Positions 1 through 10,592 of a stretch of 64,000 nt of DNA are shown here, in pieces. The DNA lies in assembly GCA_905178155.1 (NCBI GenBank), contig CAJINV010000017.1:1356722-1420721 (forward strand). Reading direction: 5' to 3'. The stretch comes from Amoebophrya sp. A120. Taxonomy: Eukaryota; Sar; Dinophyceae; Syndiniales; Amoebophryaceae. Made by a program: the position numbers and the translations under genes. Below the pieces are notes generated by a model. The model was not told where the DNA came from. It did not search any database and saw only the letters and a program-made list of their open reading frames with translations. Position 1 is the first letter of the stretch. Each line of letters opens with the position of its first letter.

Positions 1-3000
1 GTCCCGCTGAAAAAAGTGGGCTCTGGATCGTTCGGACAAGCATGGCTCGTAGGGCAGGATGAAGACGGGAAGCGGCAAAACTACGTCTGCAAAATGGTAT
101 TACTTTTGACTAGCAACATCAAGAGAAAAAAAAAATATCGCATGATGAAAGCCAAAACTTCAATTATCAGTTGAGGTGTCTGCAATGTCGTTTTCTGGAT
201 TGATGATGCATGATCTTCCGTGCGACATCTATCCTAGCTTCGGCAAATGCGCACGAAAATGTGAAAGGCGAATCTGAAATTCTTGTCAATGTTTTTAGGC
301 TTCTTGTTGGTGCACGAAATTTGTGATGTAGATCGGCGTTTGAAAACAAGATCAAGATCTACGATGTATTGTGTCTACAAAGCGGCCCTGTTCATCGAAC
401 CTATCCCACTTTCCCTATCCCTGTCAGATCGACATCAGTCGTTGTAGTGCCAAGGAGAAGAAGGACGCTTTGCACGAAGCTTCCGTTTTGAAAACGCTAC
501 AACATCCGTACGTGGTACGGTATAAGGAGTCTTTCCTCGAGGACGGATGGCTCTGCATTGTGCAGGAATACTGCGAGGGTAACAAGTATTTTTGACAATT
601 TTGCTTTGAATTTGATGTCGCGTGGAACTAGAAGTAGAAACTGCACCAGCTCCTGCTTCTGCATAAGGGGCCTCTGTTCAGCTGCAGTTTCAGATTGTGC
701 AGGGTAAAGTCTTTGAAACAAAAAAACAGGCGGCGACATGTACCAGCGAATACAAAAAGCGAAGAAAATGCACCAGCCCTTTTCTGAGGACCAGATTGTT
801 ATCCCGGAAAGAAGACCCATCCCCATTCAATTCGTCATGCAAAACATCCATAAAACCCACTATTTTTCATGCAAAAAAAGGATGTGGATGGGTGTTTTTT
901 CCTGGATAAATGTCCGGTGGTTTACGCAGTGCATGCTGGGGCTGAAGTTCATCCATGACAAGAAGATTTTGCACCGAGATTTGAAGTCGAGTAACTTCTT
1001 TCTATCCAAAACCGGCGACATAAAGATGGGCGACTTTGGAATCGCAAAAGTGCTCGAATCAACGGCCGCAGTGGCGAAAACACAGATCGGTAAATTGAGT
1101 CATGATGTCGTGTAGGATGAATAGTGATGATGAAGTTAGTTGATGTCACAGGAGGTGGTACAAGTGCCACATGTTGGATTGAACAAGGTGCATGTGGTGG
1201 TGCATGGAGGTCGTAGTTTTCGTCCGTTTCATGATGCTGTCAACAACATGCATGACGATTTATTGCAAATGATGACGAAGCTGAAGCAGAACGCAAATAA
1301 TTTTCCGAAACCATATCAGGTACACCGTACTATCTGTCGCCGGAAATTTGCCAAGAAAAGGCGTACGCCTGGCCGAGTGATATTTGGGCGATGGGTTGCA
1401 TTCTGTACGAAATGTGCTGTCTCCGAGTACCGTTCGACGCTGCGGATTTACGAGCGCTGGTGCACAGGATAACAAGAGGACCGAGCCCCAGTTTGCCGGG
1501 ACAGTAAATTCTATTTGACATTGCGAATGTCGTTATCGGAGTAGATGACTTATTGTGATACATTCAGAGCCACAGGAATTTTCATGCGCAGAAGAGCGTG
1601 CTTCTTGCGCTTCAAAAATCAACATAAACGTACCGCAAAACGTCAACGAAAATTAAGTTTTATACCATTACCATGACCCACAGCTTCTCCCCCCAGTTGC
1701 GGCAACTCGTGACTGATATTCTCGTGAAGGACCACACCAAACGGCCCACGGCGGAGAAGATCCTTACCCGGTCCATCCTGGCCGACCGCGTGCGGAAACT
1801 GGAGGCAGAGGACACGGGCGCCGGTGGGCAGGAAAAGCAGGAGGGAAGCAAGAAGGACGACATCTCGCTCATCCAGTCCAAATTGGAGCAGGGCGGGAGC
1901 TATGCAACATTGCAAAAGTATCCAACTAGTGTAGATTGCATTACAAATTATCTCAGCATGATGGCGAATGAAGTTTGTAATGCTGTTTTAGCTTTGGAAG
2001 GGGATTTGTGATGCATAACTGCAATTTTTACTAGGAGTGCGATGGTTTTGCAATGCATATGAGCAGTTCGTCAAACGCGAAAGGAGCCGGGAACAATAAT
2101 AATGCCGTGAAAGGCCCGTATGCGGATGAAGCGGGTAAGTACACGAAGAACCAGGTCGTGGAGTACTACTCGGAAACGCACAAGGAGTGGCTGCCCGCGC
2201 AAGTAACCGCGGTAGATTCGGACGGGAGAATACAGGTGCACTGCAAACCAAACGCGTGGCTCTCCTTGAACGTGCAAGCGCAGAAGGTACTTAATCTTCG
2301 TGTAAATCGGTTTTTACTGGATTTTCTTCATGCGCATGCAGCGGCTTTTTTTTTTTCGTTTAGATTATATGCAGCAACACTACAAGCTGTTTGCCTTTGC
2401 GCGGTTGAAGGCATCAACAACCGCGTGTCATGATCCTGTTCGGATCGGTTTTTTCGTAATGTAATGCTGGAATGAAGAAAATGAAAATCTAAAATCAGGT
2501 CCGACCGAAGAAGGATGAGAATAAGGAAAACAAGCCCCGGCCGCCCGTGGTGCCGGTGTTGGAGCATCAAAAGGGGTCCAGGTCCTCCTCCTACAACACA
2601 CCGCGATACCCGGGAGCCGCAACACCACCGGTATACCACCGCCAGGCGACGCCACCCTACGCCTACCCACCGGCGGGTGGCAGAATTGGTATTCGGTGTT
2701 TTCGTTCTACTGTTGGTTTTGGAGTTTATTTTGTCAGAAATTTCAAAGTTTATTTCGATTCTGCTTTACTTCGCTTTAGAGAGAATTGAATACCTGTTCT
2801 TTTGGTTTGATCAGTCACAAGCATTGCGTCGGTCATTGATTTGATCACTTATCGATGAAAAGGTTCTCCATCCCCGTTTGGCGGCCGCGGTACTCCGAGA
2901 TTAGCCTATGGCGTCAACCGGTACACGCCCCGCGGCGGGGTTGGCACTCCACGGGCCGCATCCCCAATGAATCGCCCGCCATGGCAGGCGGGCTCGCCCC

Positions 3001-3035
3001 GAGGCGGAGGAGGGTACTCGAATCGGATCTATTAG
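1..3035 (+). CDS. NEK-like Ser/Thr protein kinase with Tudor-like C-terminal segment (5' partial)
   Basis: Probable NEK-family kinase, cut at the window's 5' edge. Exons I can join in phase: 1-96, 428-578, 730-799, 914-1089, 1320-1503, 1684-1900, 2065-2286, 2499-2688, 2863-3035 (492 residues visible). Seen in order: glycine loop [20 protein letters not shown] with the ATP-binding Lys, [34 protein letters not shown] catalytic loop, [31 protein letters not shown] and [13 protein letters not shown] and the activation segment fit NEKs, which act in cilia, centrosome and mitotic control. After the kinase, exon 7 encodes [20 protein letters not shown], a small Tudor/SH3-like barrel signature (inference). 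The tail is rich in Gly, Pro and Arg and ends [10 protein letters not shown]. Two introns are introner elements without GT-AG ends; the other six are GT-AG. The start codon lies upstream of the window. Confidence 0.85.
800..908 (+). mobile_element. Introner element 1 in NEK kinase gene
   Basis: A 109-bp insertion between codons for QI and RWFTQC of the kinase. It begins tatcccggaaagaagaccca and ends with the imperfect inverse (tgggtgttttttcctggata), so the ends form terminal inverted repeats. Flanks are attgt (795-799) and aatgt (909-913), a 5-bp target duplication with one mismatch. Removing the element plus one duplicate gives EDQIVRWFTQC, the expected kinase helix. The boundaries are not GT-AG. 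Element plus duplicate is 114 nt (a multiple of three) with no in-frame stop. The interior shares gtcatgcaaaac and catgcaaaaa with the element at 13193. Confidence 0.8.
1901..2059 (+). mobile_element. Introner element 2 in NEK kinase gene
   Basis: A 159-bp insertion after kinase-gene codons LEQGGS. Left end tatgcaacattgcaaaa, right end ttttgcaatgcata: inverted repeats with a 2-3 nt indel. Flanks ggagc (1896-1900) and tgagc (2060-2064) differ at one of five bases. Joining 1900 to 2065 keeps the frame (GGS to SSSNAKGAG). The interior has in-frame stops, so it must be removed for the C-terminal half to be made. It shares the word ttgtaatgct with the introner at 7841, which suggests those two are related. 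Confidence 0.72.
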
Positions 3036-4800
3036 ATACGGATGCGGTTGCTCTGTACTAGAAAAAATGGGTCCGTTTCGTTGATTTTGTTGTAAGATTT
3101 CACACCGTTCTGTTATGCTAAGAGTCTGACACTCAATTTTCGCTTGTCCGTCAATTATGCTTCCATGATTGAGTCGAAATAAAAGTCGTTTGCTTCACAA
3201 TGACCGAACCAAGTAATAAAGCTGAACATTTTTTGAATTTGTCAATATAACTGAAACGAATGTAGAGCTCGGGCTCCAGATGATTAATATCCAGGTGTAA
3301 GGTCGCAACACCTGCTGCTGCTACTTTTTTACAATGTCCCACTAGATGTTACGCAACCAAAAGAGCAAATAACGCACCGAAAAGATATTGTCCAAGAAGG
3401 GAAAAATGTCAACCGTTTGCAAAATAATGTCACTCTGTCACAAATGAAATAGAACTAGGTGAATCTCCTACAATTTGAGCTTCCTAATGAAAATAGTGCT
3501 GACCGTCACCGTTTACAATTCGCGACTGGTTCTGATATAGCAATTACATACAACTTCACGCTCACTTGCTATCATCTTCCAATTTTGTTGCAAAATGACA
3601 CCTGAATGAAAATATTTCAGCGAAGATGTGTTGCCACTGCATCGGCGGAGAAAAAGCCGACCGCTCCAGTGTCGCTTTTTTTCCCAAAAATCGCAAAAAT
3701 GATAGCACACGCAAGGTTGTACCTACAAGAAGTACTAGTAGTTGACAGAACTCTCACACTCACTCTTCTGTACCAATGATATCCTGTATTTTTACACTCG
3801 CGGCTAAGCCAACAATTAGCTTCCGAACTTGCTTTTTTCTAAATTCTTCCAAACAAATAACGAGTTGATGTTTCAGGTTTCACGGGCAGCAGCGCGTGGT
3901 GGCTGATCAGGTAGTTAGTTCGAGCAGAGTCCTCATCTTCTCATTGCAAGAACAGACTACAACTTGGACGGCTGCGATTCTTAGCCACCGCGGCCTCGTC
4001 GAGTTTGGATGAGGTATTTAATGTACACTAGAAAATTAATAACGAGGACAAGCTTGACGTTGATGATACTATTCTTCAGGCATCAGCTTGGCTCCAACTC
4101 CCCTCAACAATCCTCTTTAATATCATAGAGCTTTTTTACACTAGAATAAAAGTGTGTTTCTTGTGAAACGAAAATTTTGAAATGAAAAAATATCTCTACT
4201 TTTAGGAGAAGAGACCACCTGATGGAACTCACAAACCGGATTTTGTTGACAACAATTCTTGTGCAATAAACTTCTTGAAAATGCTGCCCGCCATCGGCAA
4301 AACTGACGCGACTGAGCCCGCGTTCGACAAGTACTCGCACTCAGCACAAATAAACTGCTCGGACATCCGCAGCCAGCACATGGCTTTCGCTGGTAGTGCC
4401 GGTTGTACTTCTCCGGCGGGGCGTTGATGTTCTTCTCGACCAGCACCACTGGCCAACGACGAAAATGTTTGCGTTCTAGATAGCAGTCCCCAGGTACTAT
4501 GGTAGTGCTTGTTGCTGGAATATCATGACCTCTCAGGTTGTAGTTTCTGCTTCTATAATCGATCCGCAACATCCGATGACTTCTTTTACATGGTCTACAG
4601 AGGCACTCGCTCATCTGATCCACTCTACGCTTGCTCTCCGACAGGCAGTATGGGCGAGAGGTAGGCAGAACCAGAAGGTTAATCGGATCGAAGATCTTAA
4701 TATCAGTAGCACAATTGTCGTTCGGTTCTTCACGTGCCGTTTTTCGCTTTATTTCACCGCATCAATACAAGTTGTATAAGAACATCCTGGAAGAATTAGA
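3036..4800. other. Intergenic stretch, no gene recognised
   Basis: This 1.77-kb region is AT-rich compared with the flanking genes and covers the kinase 3' flank and lipase 5' flank. Open frames here (such as the minus-strand frame 4141-4623) have no recognisable domain and overlap one another in several frames. I see no RNA gene or repeat. Confidence 0.5.
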
Positions 4801-6915
4801 ATGGATTTTCTCCTCAACGCTGCCGCCCGCACGGTTGCGGCCCAGACCGCTCGCGAAAGTGCGCCGGAGGCGGAGATCCGCCCCGTCGACGTGGAAGCTT
4901 GCCAGCTTTGTGGGATCTCCTATCTGAACAAAGGTGAGCGTCTGAAACCGCTGCAAAACCTCGGGTATGAGCTGTTACTCGAGAAGACAGCTTGGTTCGT
5001 CGTGACGGATAAGGATTTGCTGGGAACAAGCACAGGCTCTGGTCGTTCTTCCGCTTCAGCCTCCCGGGGCTTTATCGTCTTCCGCGGCACCGCGAGCTTG
5101 CGGGATGTCATTACGGATTGCCTTGCGAAGCCGACGGAGGGTATTGCGACCTACTCGGCTGGAGGTTTGACATCAAATAACAAGAGCGACGATAATTTTT
5201 CCACCGCGTACCTTCCCCGCACGCAGTTCCACTCGGGAATATTTGCGAACGTGGTGGAGAATTTGAAGCTGCGCGCGTTCCTGGAACTTGTCGGCTTGGT
5301 GAAGAGGCAAGCGCCCGGGTTGGACCAGATTAGGAAAAAATTCGAATTTGTTTCCTCAAAGAAAAAAATCATGGAAGTAGCAAATTGTTGCACCACCTTC
5401 CCAATAAAGCGGTGGTTTTTCTGCGGGCACAGTCTCGGGGGCGGTTGTGCGCAGCTGTGTCTGACGCTGTTGGAAAAGGGTTTTTTCGAATCCAGTGCAA
5501 GCTTTCCTTCAAAAGCGAGCATCACTGCGAGCTTACAGCAGGGGGAAGGATCCAGCTGTGAGGAAGAGAAAACGCAGGAAAGGAAGAATAAGGAACAAAA
5601 CGGAGCACCAAGTGTTGCTGCTGCAACGCCTCCGAACTCCGGCCGGAGTAACACCGCTGCGGGCCGCGAACAAGCTCAAACTGCAACCACTTCAACATCT
5701 TCGCAGGAATTTGCCCCAATCCACCGAATTCCGATTTTCCAACAAGATGCGCGTGGGAAAACAGCAACTTCTGCGGGCCAAAATTTTTTCCAACTGGAGG
5801 CCATCAGTTTCGCGTCCCCACCGATCTACTTTGATCCGCTGCACCAGCTTTCGTCAACGAGCGGAGCACCAGCTTCGAGCACTTATGGTGTGGAAAATCA
5901 AACTCAGCAAGAGCAAATAGACCTTGTTTCCAATGCCTCCACGATTTCTTCCTCCTCCTCGCAACCCGGAAGGAGTCGAAAATCGTGGCTCCCGCACGAG
6001 CAGCACAAGATCCGCGCCTTTGTGTACGGCTCGGACCCCATTCCGAGACTGGACCGGCAGGAGGACAACGTGCTGTTGACACTCCTCGGGAGGTACAACC
6101 GCACGGCCAGTATGCACCAGAAACTTTTGTCCGTGAACCACTACATTCATCACCCAAATGAGTACACTGTGTGGATGCTGCCGGACATTTTGCTGCAAAA
6201 CCTGCACACGGCGAAGCAGGTCGGAAAATTCGTGTTTGAAGGAGCAAAGAACTTGTTCAGTCGGACAGCATCGGCGAGCAGTAGCAAGACGAATAATACC
6301 ACTAGCAAGGATAAGGAACGAAATGACAGGAATGATGTCAAGTCCGAGGAGAGCAGTCAGAGCGGGTTGGAAAACGGAACCACTGTGGGTGGAAATAAGA
6401 ATAGCGACACCTTGGCGACGAGGAGGGAAAAAATCAAAAAAGAAAATCAACTACCACAAAAAGCTGGTGGCGGTGCAGCCTCTAGCTCCCTCTTCGGAGC
6501 GGCCGCCGGTTTTTTTGCGAATGTTTTGGAAGCAAGTGCGGAAAATCAAAAGCAAAAGCAAGCTGTGGCTTATCAGCCAAAACCAAGGACAGGAACTGGT
6601 GATAATATTACTGCGAAGAAAAATAACATGATGACCCCAGAAGGCGAAGCAGCTGGGAAAGATTTGATCGGCACCAGAAACCCGGAAACCGTCGACGCCC
6701 GGGAGATGCCGCCCGAGACGAAGGCCATTGTTTTGAGCAGCGAGGCTAGTGGTGGGAAATTTTCCCGTGCGAAAGTGATGAACGTGAATGACAGCAATCC
6801 GAGTGACCACTTGTTGTCAAAGTACGAATTTGGTTTTAAAAATCACTACCGGAAAAGAGACGCGTTGCAGTTCACGCCCCTGTATGAGGTGAGGCTGGAA
6901 GAAATTGTGAACTGA
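4801..6915 (+). CDS. Class-3 (fungal-type) lipase / diacylglycerol-lipase-like hydrolase
   Basis: Intronless 704-residue protein from the first ATG after an AT-rich leader. Alpha/beta-hydrolase signatures of the lipase class 3 family are visible: GFIVFRGTAS near residue 90 (oxyanion-side strand, the usual FRGT), the nucleophile elbow FCGHSLGGGCAQL with Ser about 211, a strand FVYGSDPIPRLD with the probable catalytic Asp about 412, and NHYIHHP with candidate catalytic His 447-451. The family hydrolyses tri- or diacylglycerols. The core is interrupted between Ser and Asp (about residues 240-340) and between the Asp/His core and the C-terminus (about 490-640) by low-complexity Ser/Thr/Asn/Lys insertions. 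No clear signal peptide or membrane helix at the N-terminus. The order of catalytic residues is normal, so an active enzyme is likely; substrate is unknown. Confidence 0.85.
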   Translation: MDFLLNAAARTVAAQTARESAPEAEIRPVDVEACQLCGISYLNKGERLKPLQNLGYELLLEKTAWFVVTDKDLLGTSTGSGRSSASASRGFIVFRGTASLRDVITDCLAKPTEGIATYSAGGLTSNNKSDDNFSTAYLPRTQFHSGIFANVVENLKLRAFLELVGLVKRQAPGLDQIRKKFEFVSSKKKIMEVANCCTTFPIKRWFFCGHSLGGGCAQLCLTLLEKGFFESSASFPSKASITASLQQGEGSSCEEEKTQERKNKEQNGAPSVAAATPPNSGRSNTAAGREQAQTATTSTSSQEFAPIHRIPIFQQDARGKTATSAGQNFFQLEAISFASPPIYFDPLHQLSSTSGAPASSTYGVENQTQQEQIDLVSNASTISSSSSQPGRSRKSWLPHEQHKIRAFVYGSDPIPRLDRQEDNVLLTLLGRYNRTASMHQKLLSVNHYIHHPNEYTVWMLPDILLQNLHTAKQVGKFVFEGAKNLFSRTASASSSKTNNTTSKDKERNDRNDVKSEESSQSGLENGTTVGGNKNSDTLATRREKIKKENQLPQKAGGGAASSSLFGAAAGFFANVLEASAENQKQKQAVAYQPKPRTGTGDNITAKKNNMMTPEGEAAGKDLIGTRNPETVDAREMPPETKAIVLSSEASGGKFSRAKVMNVNDSNPSDHLLSKYEFGFKNHYRKRDALQFTPLYEVRLEEIVN

Positions 6916-7726
6916 TGCTCATCGACGGCTCTATCACGCGCGTGGTTTTTCTCAATGCGAAGGAAGCTTCAACATTTTTCAAGATTAACAGAATCCAACT
7001 CAACAAAGGTGAACATGTGGACACGTCCATCGTCCCCTACGTATAAATCAATATGAGGAGATGACTTACTTACAGTGCGGCTGCGATCACGACCGTGCCA
7101 GGTTCTCAGATTCGGACTCAGAAATTTCACATTGCCGCACCGCTGCAGCTGCTGCATGCGAAAATATTACAGTCTATCCTTTCATCGGTTCTGCTATCAC
7201 TTCTTCGGGTGCTGTATTCGGTCATGCATCAGTGTGCATATTCTATACAAGGATTCGGTCAAGTGTTGCATGGATGCTGATCTAGAGCGAGGATCTGGAG
7301 TCATTTCATTTCATGATCCCGAAAAGATGACGCTGTTAATTCTATTTGTCAAAGTATGGATCACACCTACTCAGCCAGTAGAATTGCAAAAGAACCTTGC
7401 ACATGGTGCGCACTTGAAATATCGGTATCTACTTACAAACTCTGATTTCTAAAGCTTTTTCTTCATTTGCTCTCTGTCTCGTCGCTTTGTGGAAAATCGA
7501 GCGAAGCCACATCATTCACACAGGAACCCTGCTATTTGCCTTGGCAAAATAGTCTCGGTTTTGAATCTCAGCCTCGACTTGTCGTCGTTGTTGAAATTTT
7601 TCTTTCTCGAAAATACTTTAAACTTGACACAAGATAGCGTTTGCTTTACACGACTCCTGCTAAACAGTACTTGAAAAAGCCACTGTTGTGTCTGTTTTTC
7701 CACCATTTCATTCTATCAGAACCAGA
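6916..7726. other. Intergenic stretch, nothing recognised
   Basis: About 0.8 kb between the lipase stop and the next MGN start. Several short overlapping open frames are present but none has protein-like composition. No repeat or RNA gene seen. Confidence 0.5.
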
Positions 7727-8336
7727 ATGGGCAACCTGTGTTGTGCTGAGGGCCGCGCGGGCAAGACCAGCGCCCGTGGCAGCGGATCCGGGTCCAAGAA
7801 GTTTGACATGACGGGCGGGAGCGGGGTCAGTGGCTCCGGGTATCAAGTGCAAAAATGTCTGGGTCTGGAAACTTGTAATGCTAAAAGTGAATGATAGAGA
7901 TAGACGCACTGCAATACGCAGCTACGCATGACAAATTTTTTGGCCTCCATGTCTTACGTATTCCGCATGGCAAACTGCGTTTTATTTGCATGAAAGGTAA
8001 TAGGGCCTTTTGGTGCCTATGCAACACAGATTCTCGAATTATGCCAGACAATCATGACAAAGTTGCATTCTTCCAGACCCAGACAACATTTTTACATTTG
8101 ATACCGGGACCGGATTCGCGATTCCGCCGGAGATGTATTCCGCCTCGACCACGGCCTCTTCTACCCCCGCGGGCAAGCGCGCCGAGGGGGAGCAGGCGCA
8201 GCGCAAATCCTCGAAGGGGAAGGGAAAAGTCGGCGGGAAAATGAAGGGACCGGAAGGGGAAGCGATGCTGGCGGGACAGGCGTACAACTGGAAAAGTAAG
8301 GGCGGAAAGCAGGGGTATAAGAAAGGGAAGAAGTAA
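7727..8336 (+). CDS. Small basic MGNLCC-start protein, predicted lipid-anchored
   Basis: Two exons, 7727-7840 and 8109-8336, give 113 residues. The start MGNLCCAEG has Gly2 for N-myristoylation and a Cys pair at 5-6 for palmitoylation, a dual-acylation signal that would place the protein on the plasma or inner membrane. The rest is Gly/Ser-rich then strongly basic, ending KSKGGKQGYKKGKK, which could bind acidic lipids. The exons are separated by an introner with a perfect 5-bp ccggg duplication; without removal the frame meets a stop soon after the insertion (about 7892). No enzymatic domain. A second gene with the same kind of start lies at 10125. Function unknown; the acylation call is from motif only. 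Confidence 0.6.
7841..8103 (+). mobile_element. Introner element 3 in MGNLCC gene
   Basis: A 263-bp insertion flanked by perfect ccggg target duplications (7836-7840 and 8104-8108). The ends are long inverted repeats: left tatcaagtgcaaaaatgt then ctgggtctggaa; right ttccagacccag then acatttttacatttgata. These are about 33-35 bp arms with small mismatches. Removing element plus one duplicate joins GGSGVSGSG to TGFAIPPE in frame. Boundaries cannot be GT-AG whichever of the duplicate positions is used. Confidence 0.85.
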
Positions 8337-10124
8337 AATGAATGAGTATGAGGATAATGTAATCGGTAGTCTATGATCCACCGTGCTTGAACTACCATTG
8401 CTGGGTGTTAAGTAAGCATATTTCTCCATCTTGGGCAGGTCTTCTGCGACCGCTTTCTTGACCTTTATGTGAAATTTATACATGAATTTGTAGAAGGGAC
8501 GAGCAAGTCCAAGTGATGGAACTTGTTGCTTCTAAGAGCCTATAATCACGGCGGCAAACCACTTCTATGTGGGATATCCAACTGGGAGCCCTTACCGTGT
8601 ACTTACGCAGCTTCAGGCTCCGGGTTCATACCGTATTTTTCCACTTTTTTCAATACCACAGTTCGCACGTAGTTTTTCATTTGCACCTTTAACAATAATC
8701 GAGCATGAAGCTCGATGGCGATTTAGTTATTTTTGACAATTTTGCACATGAGAGAGTACTAGCATATACAATTTGCATGATCCCTATTTTATTTTTTTAT
8801 ACCGTGCAACGGTCCCCAGGAGGGCCTGACAGGCACAGGACGCGGACCTGAATAGACACACAAATCGTCCAGAGGATTCCCATCTTGCGAACACGCGTCA
8901 GGTTTTGAAACGTAAATTTACCTTTGACCCTGCGTTTTTAAATTTTAGTATGAACCGTGACTACCTATCAATCAATATCAAACAATCTCTAAGTGGCTAC
9001 AACATGAAATTGTAATTGAGCATCGAATCTCAAGCTAACCAGCTATGTTGCAGTTGTCTTCTGTTGCGCTTGCAATATTATGTTGCCCAACAGCACGACG
9101 GCTACGAGTACACCATTAGGTAAAAGATTAATAGGACGAGAATCTTCGTGTACGTCACACAATTTTGTCATGTTTGCAAATCATATCATACATGCGCTGC
9201 TGGTAGTTGATACTTTTCGTTCACTTAAAGAAGTCAGAGCTTCTGATGAATTGTTGGGGAGCAAGAATCGTGATGAACACTATCAGATAGTTTCTGGTGA
9301 GAAGTCATACCTACGCGTCTCAGACGCGTACGTATGTTGACTTCTCTGCGGCCACGCGGTGGAAGGATGTGTGACTTTTGCGAGCAAAAAAAAAATACCG
9401 AGTCTCTTCAGGTGGGCCGTGATACGATGCGCCACCTCCGGCCAACGAACTGTCCAGCGACGATGTTGTGCGGAAGCTGCGCCACGGATTTACTAGGCCG
9501 GTTCTTTCACGTAGTATTTTCACGAGAATGAATGACATCAGCACGATCAAAGCAACACCAACAAAAGATATATAGTTATAGATTCAATCATGCCCGTCCT
9601 CGGTGGTACTAACTCGTGAAGCACGCGCTGGCCGCTCTGACGTGCACAGTGAAAAAGCAGATCTGTCTTCACAGAGAAGCAGAAGCTTGAGACTCACACA
9701 CTCGCACTCGGCCCCCGCATCCGTGGCGTACCTACGTTGCAATGTAACATGAAATCGGACCGAAACCTATCGTCGGTAGTGCAACGACAATGCTACTCCC
9801 TCTCTGATTTATCGGTTCTGCATGCATCGCGATGAACACTATTCATTTGTTGTCTGAATTGCTCTTTAGGGGGCCAATACCAAAGCGCGCAGCAATACCT
9901 GGAACGAACAATCGGAATTGTGCAGGCGGCGGGTCTCCTCCATTTCTCTAGTAAGTCCATTGCACGGACACGAATTGCTTTTTTGTAGATACTTTTGAAC
10001 CGTGCTGATATATATTTGTCGATTCGAATAGCACCGCAAGCGCAGAAGTAGAGCAGTAGATGCTTACAGTCTAATCTGAAGCTTCGTCTACGTAGAAACA
10101 AAATCCGTCAATATCAAGTTCACC
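8337..10124. other. Intergenic stretch with a small hairpin and a candidate short ORF
   Basis: About 1.8 kb without a convincing gene. It contains a 9-bp-arm perfect inverted repeat at 9312-9330 (tacgcgtct, one base, agacgcgta) and the short Cys-pair ORF listed separately. An ORF from 9080 begins MLPNSTTATSTPLGKR, which resembles MYSASTTASSTPAGKR in exon 2 of the gene at 7727; this may be chance. Confidence 0.45.
9334..9531 (+). CDS. Candidate small CxxC...CxxC protein
   Basis: ATG-initiated 65-residue ORF. It carries MCDFC followed about 30 residues later by NCPATMLCGSC, a spacing like a degenerate RING or zinc ribbon. It lies in a gene-poor stretch and starts just after the 9312-9330 hairpin. 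It could be a real small gene, a terminal exon or chance. I give it only because of the paired cysteines. Confidence 0.22.
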   Translation: MLTSLRPRGGRMCDFCEQKKNTESLQVGRDTMRHLRPTNCPATMLCGSCATDLLGRFFHVVFSRE

Positions 10125-10592
10125 ATGGGCAACAATTGTTGCGCCGGACGCGACGAGAGTCTGGGCTCCAACTTTGCCTCTGCTCGCTCCAAGCGGGTCA
10201 CCGCCGGCGAATCGAACTACGGCTACGGAATTTCGCGTGACCCGACGATTATCAATTCGTCTATGATGATGTCGCAGAAACAAGGTTCCATTCGGGCTGC
10301 AAGCACGCACATCAGTCCTGCAGCTGCAGCATCAACACGTCGGAGTTCTAACGGAACGAAGCAAAAAGCGCCGCAGGGAATGACGCAGTATGTGGTGGAG
10401 TCGGCGTTGCCGCCCGTTTCGGGGGCGAGTCAATACGACTTTTTGAAGGATGAGGTCAGTGGTATGTACGACCCGAATGGAAAGGCCACGATGTTTCAGG
10501 GGTCCGGTGTGTACAATCCTGATTTTGATGACGACTCAGACGACGGCGACTATGCTCACGCGAATCAGTCTTTTATTCGGGGGATGGAGTGA
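10125..10592 (+). CDS. Small MGNNCC-start protein, predicted lipid-anchored
   Basis: Intronless 155-residue protein. It starts MGNNCCAGRDESLGS, a myristoylation (Gly2) plus palmitoylation (Cys5-Cys6) signal like that of the gene at 7727. The middle is Ser/Ala-rich with a basic stretch; the C-terminal third has aromatic/acidic motifs (ASQYDFLKDEVSGMYDPNG, VYNPDFDDDSDDGDYAH). No catalytic domain recognised. The ATG is the first in frame and sits in a suitable caccATGgg context. It is probably a peripheral membrane adaptor (inference). Confidence 0.65.
   Translation: MGNNCCAGRDESLGSNFASARSKRVTAGESNYGYGISRDPTIINSSMMMSQKQGSIRAASTHISPAAAASTRRSSNGTKQKAPQGMTQYVVESALPPVSGASQYDFLKDEVSGMYDPNGKATMFQGSGVYNPDFDDDSDDGDYAHANQSFIRGME

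Noticed and set aside
4141-4623. 160-codon minus-strand ORF upstream of the lipase, with several Cys
   Set aside because: No recognisable domain, overlaps other frames equally open, and would be the only minus-strand gene in the window.
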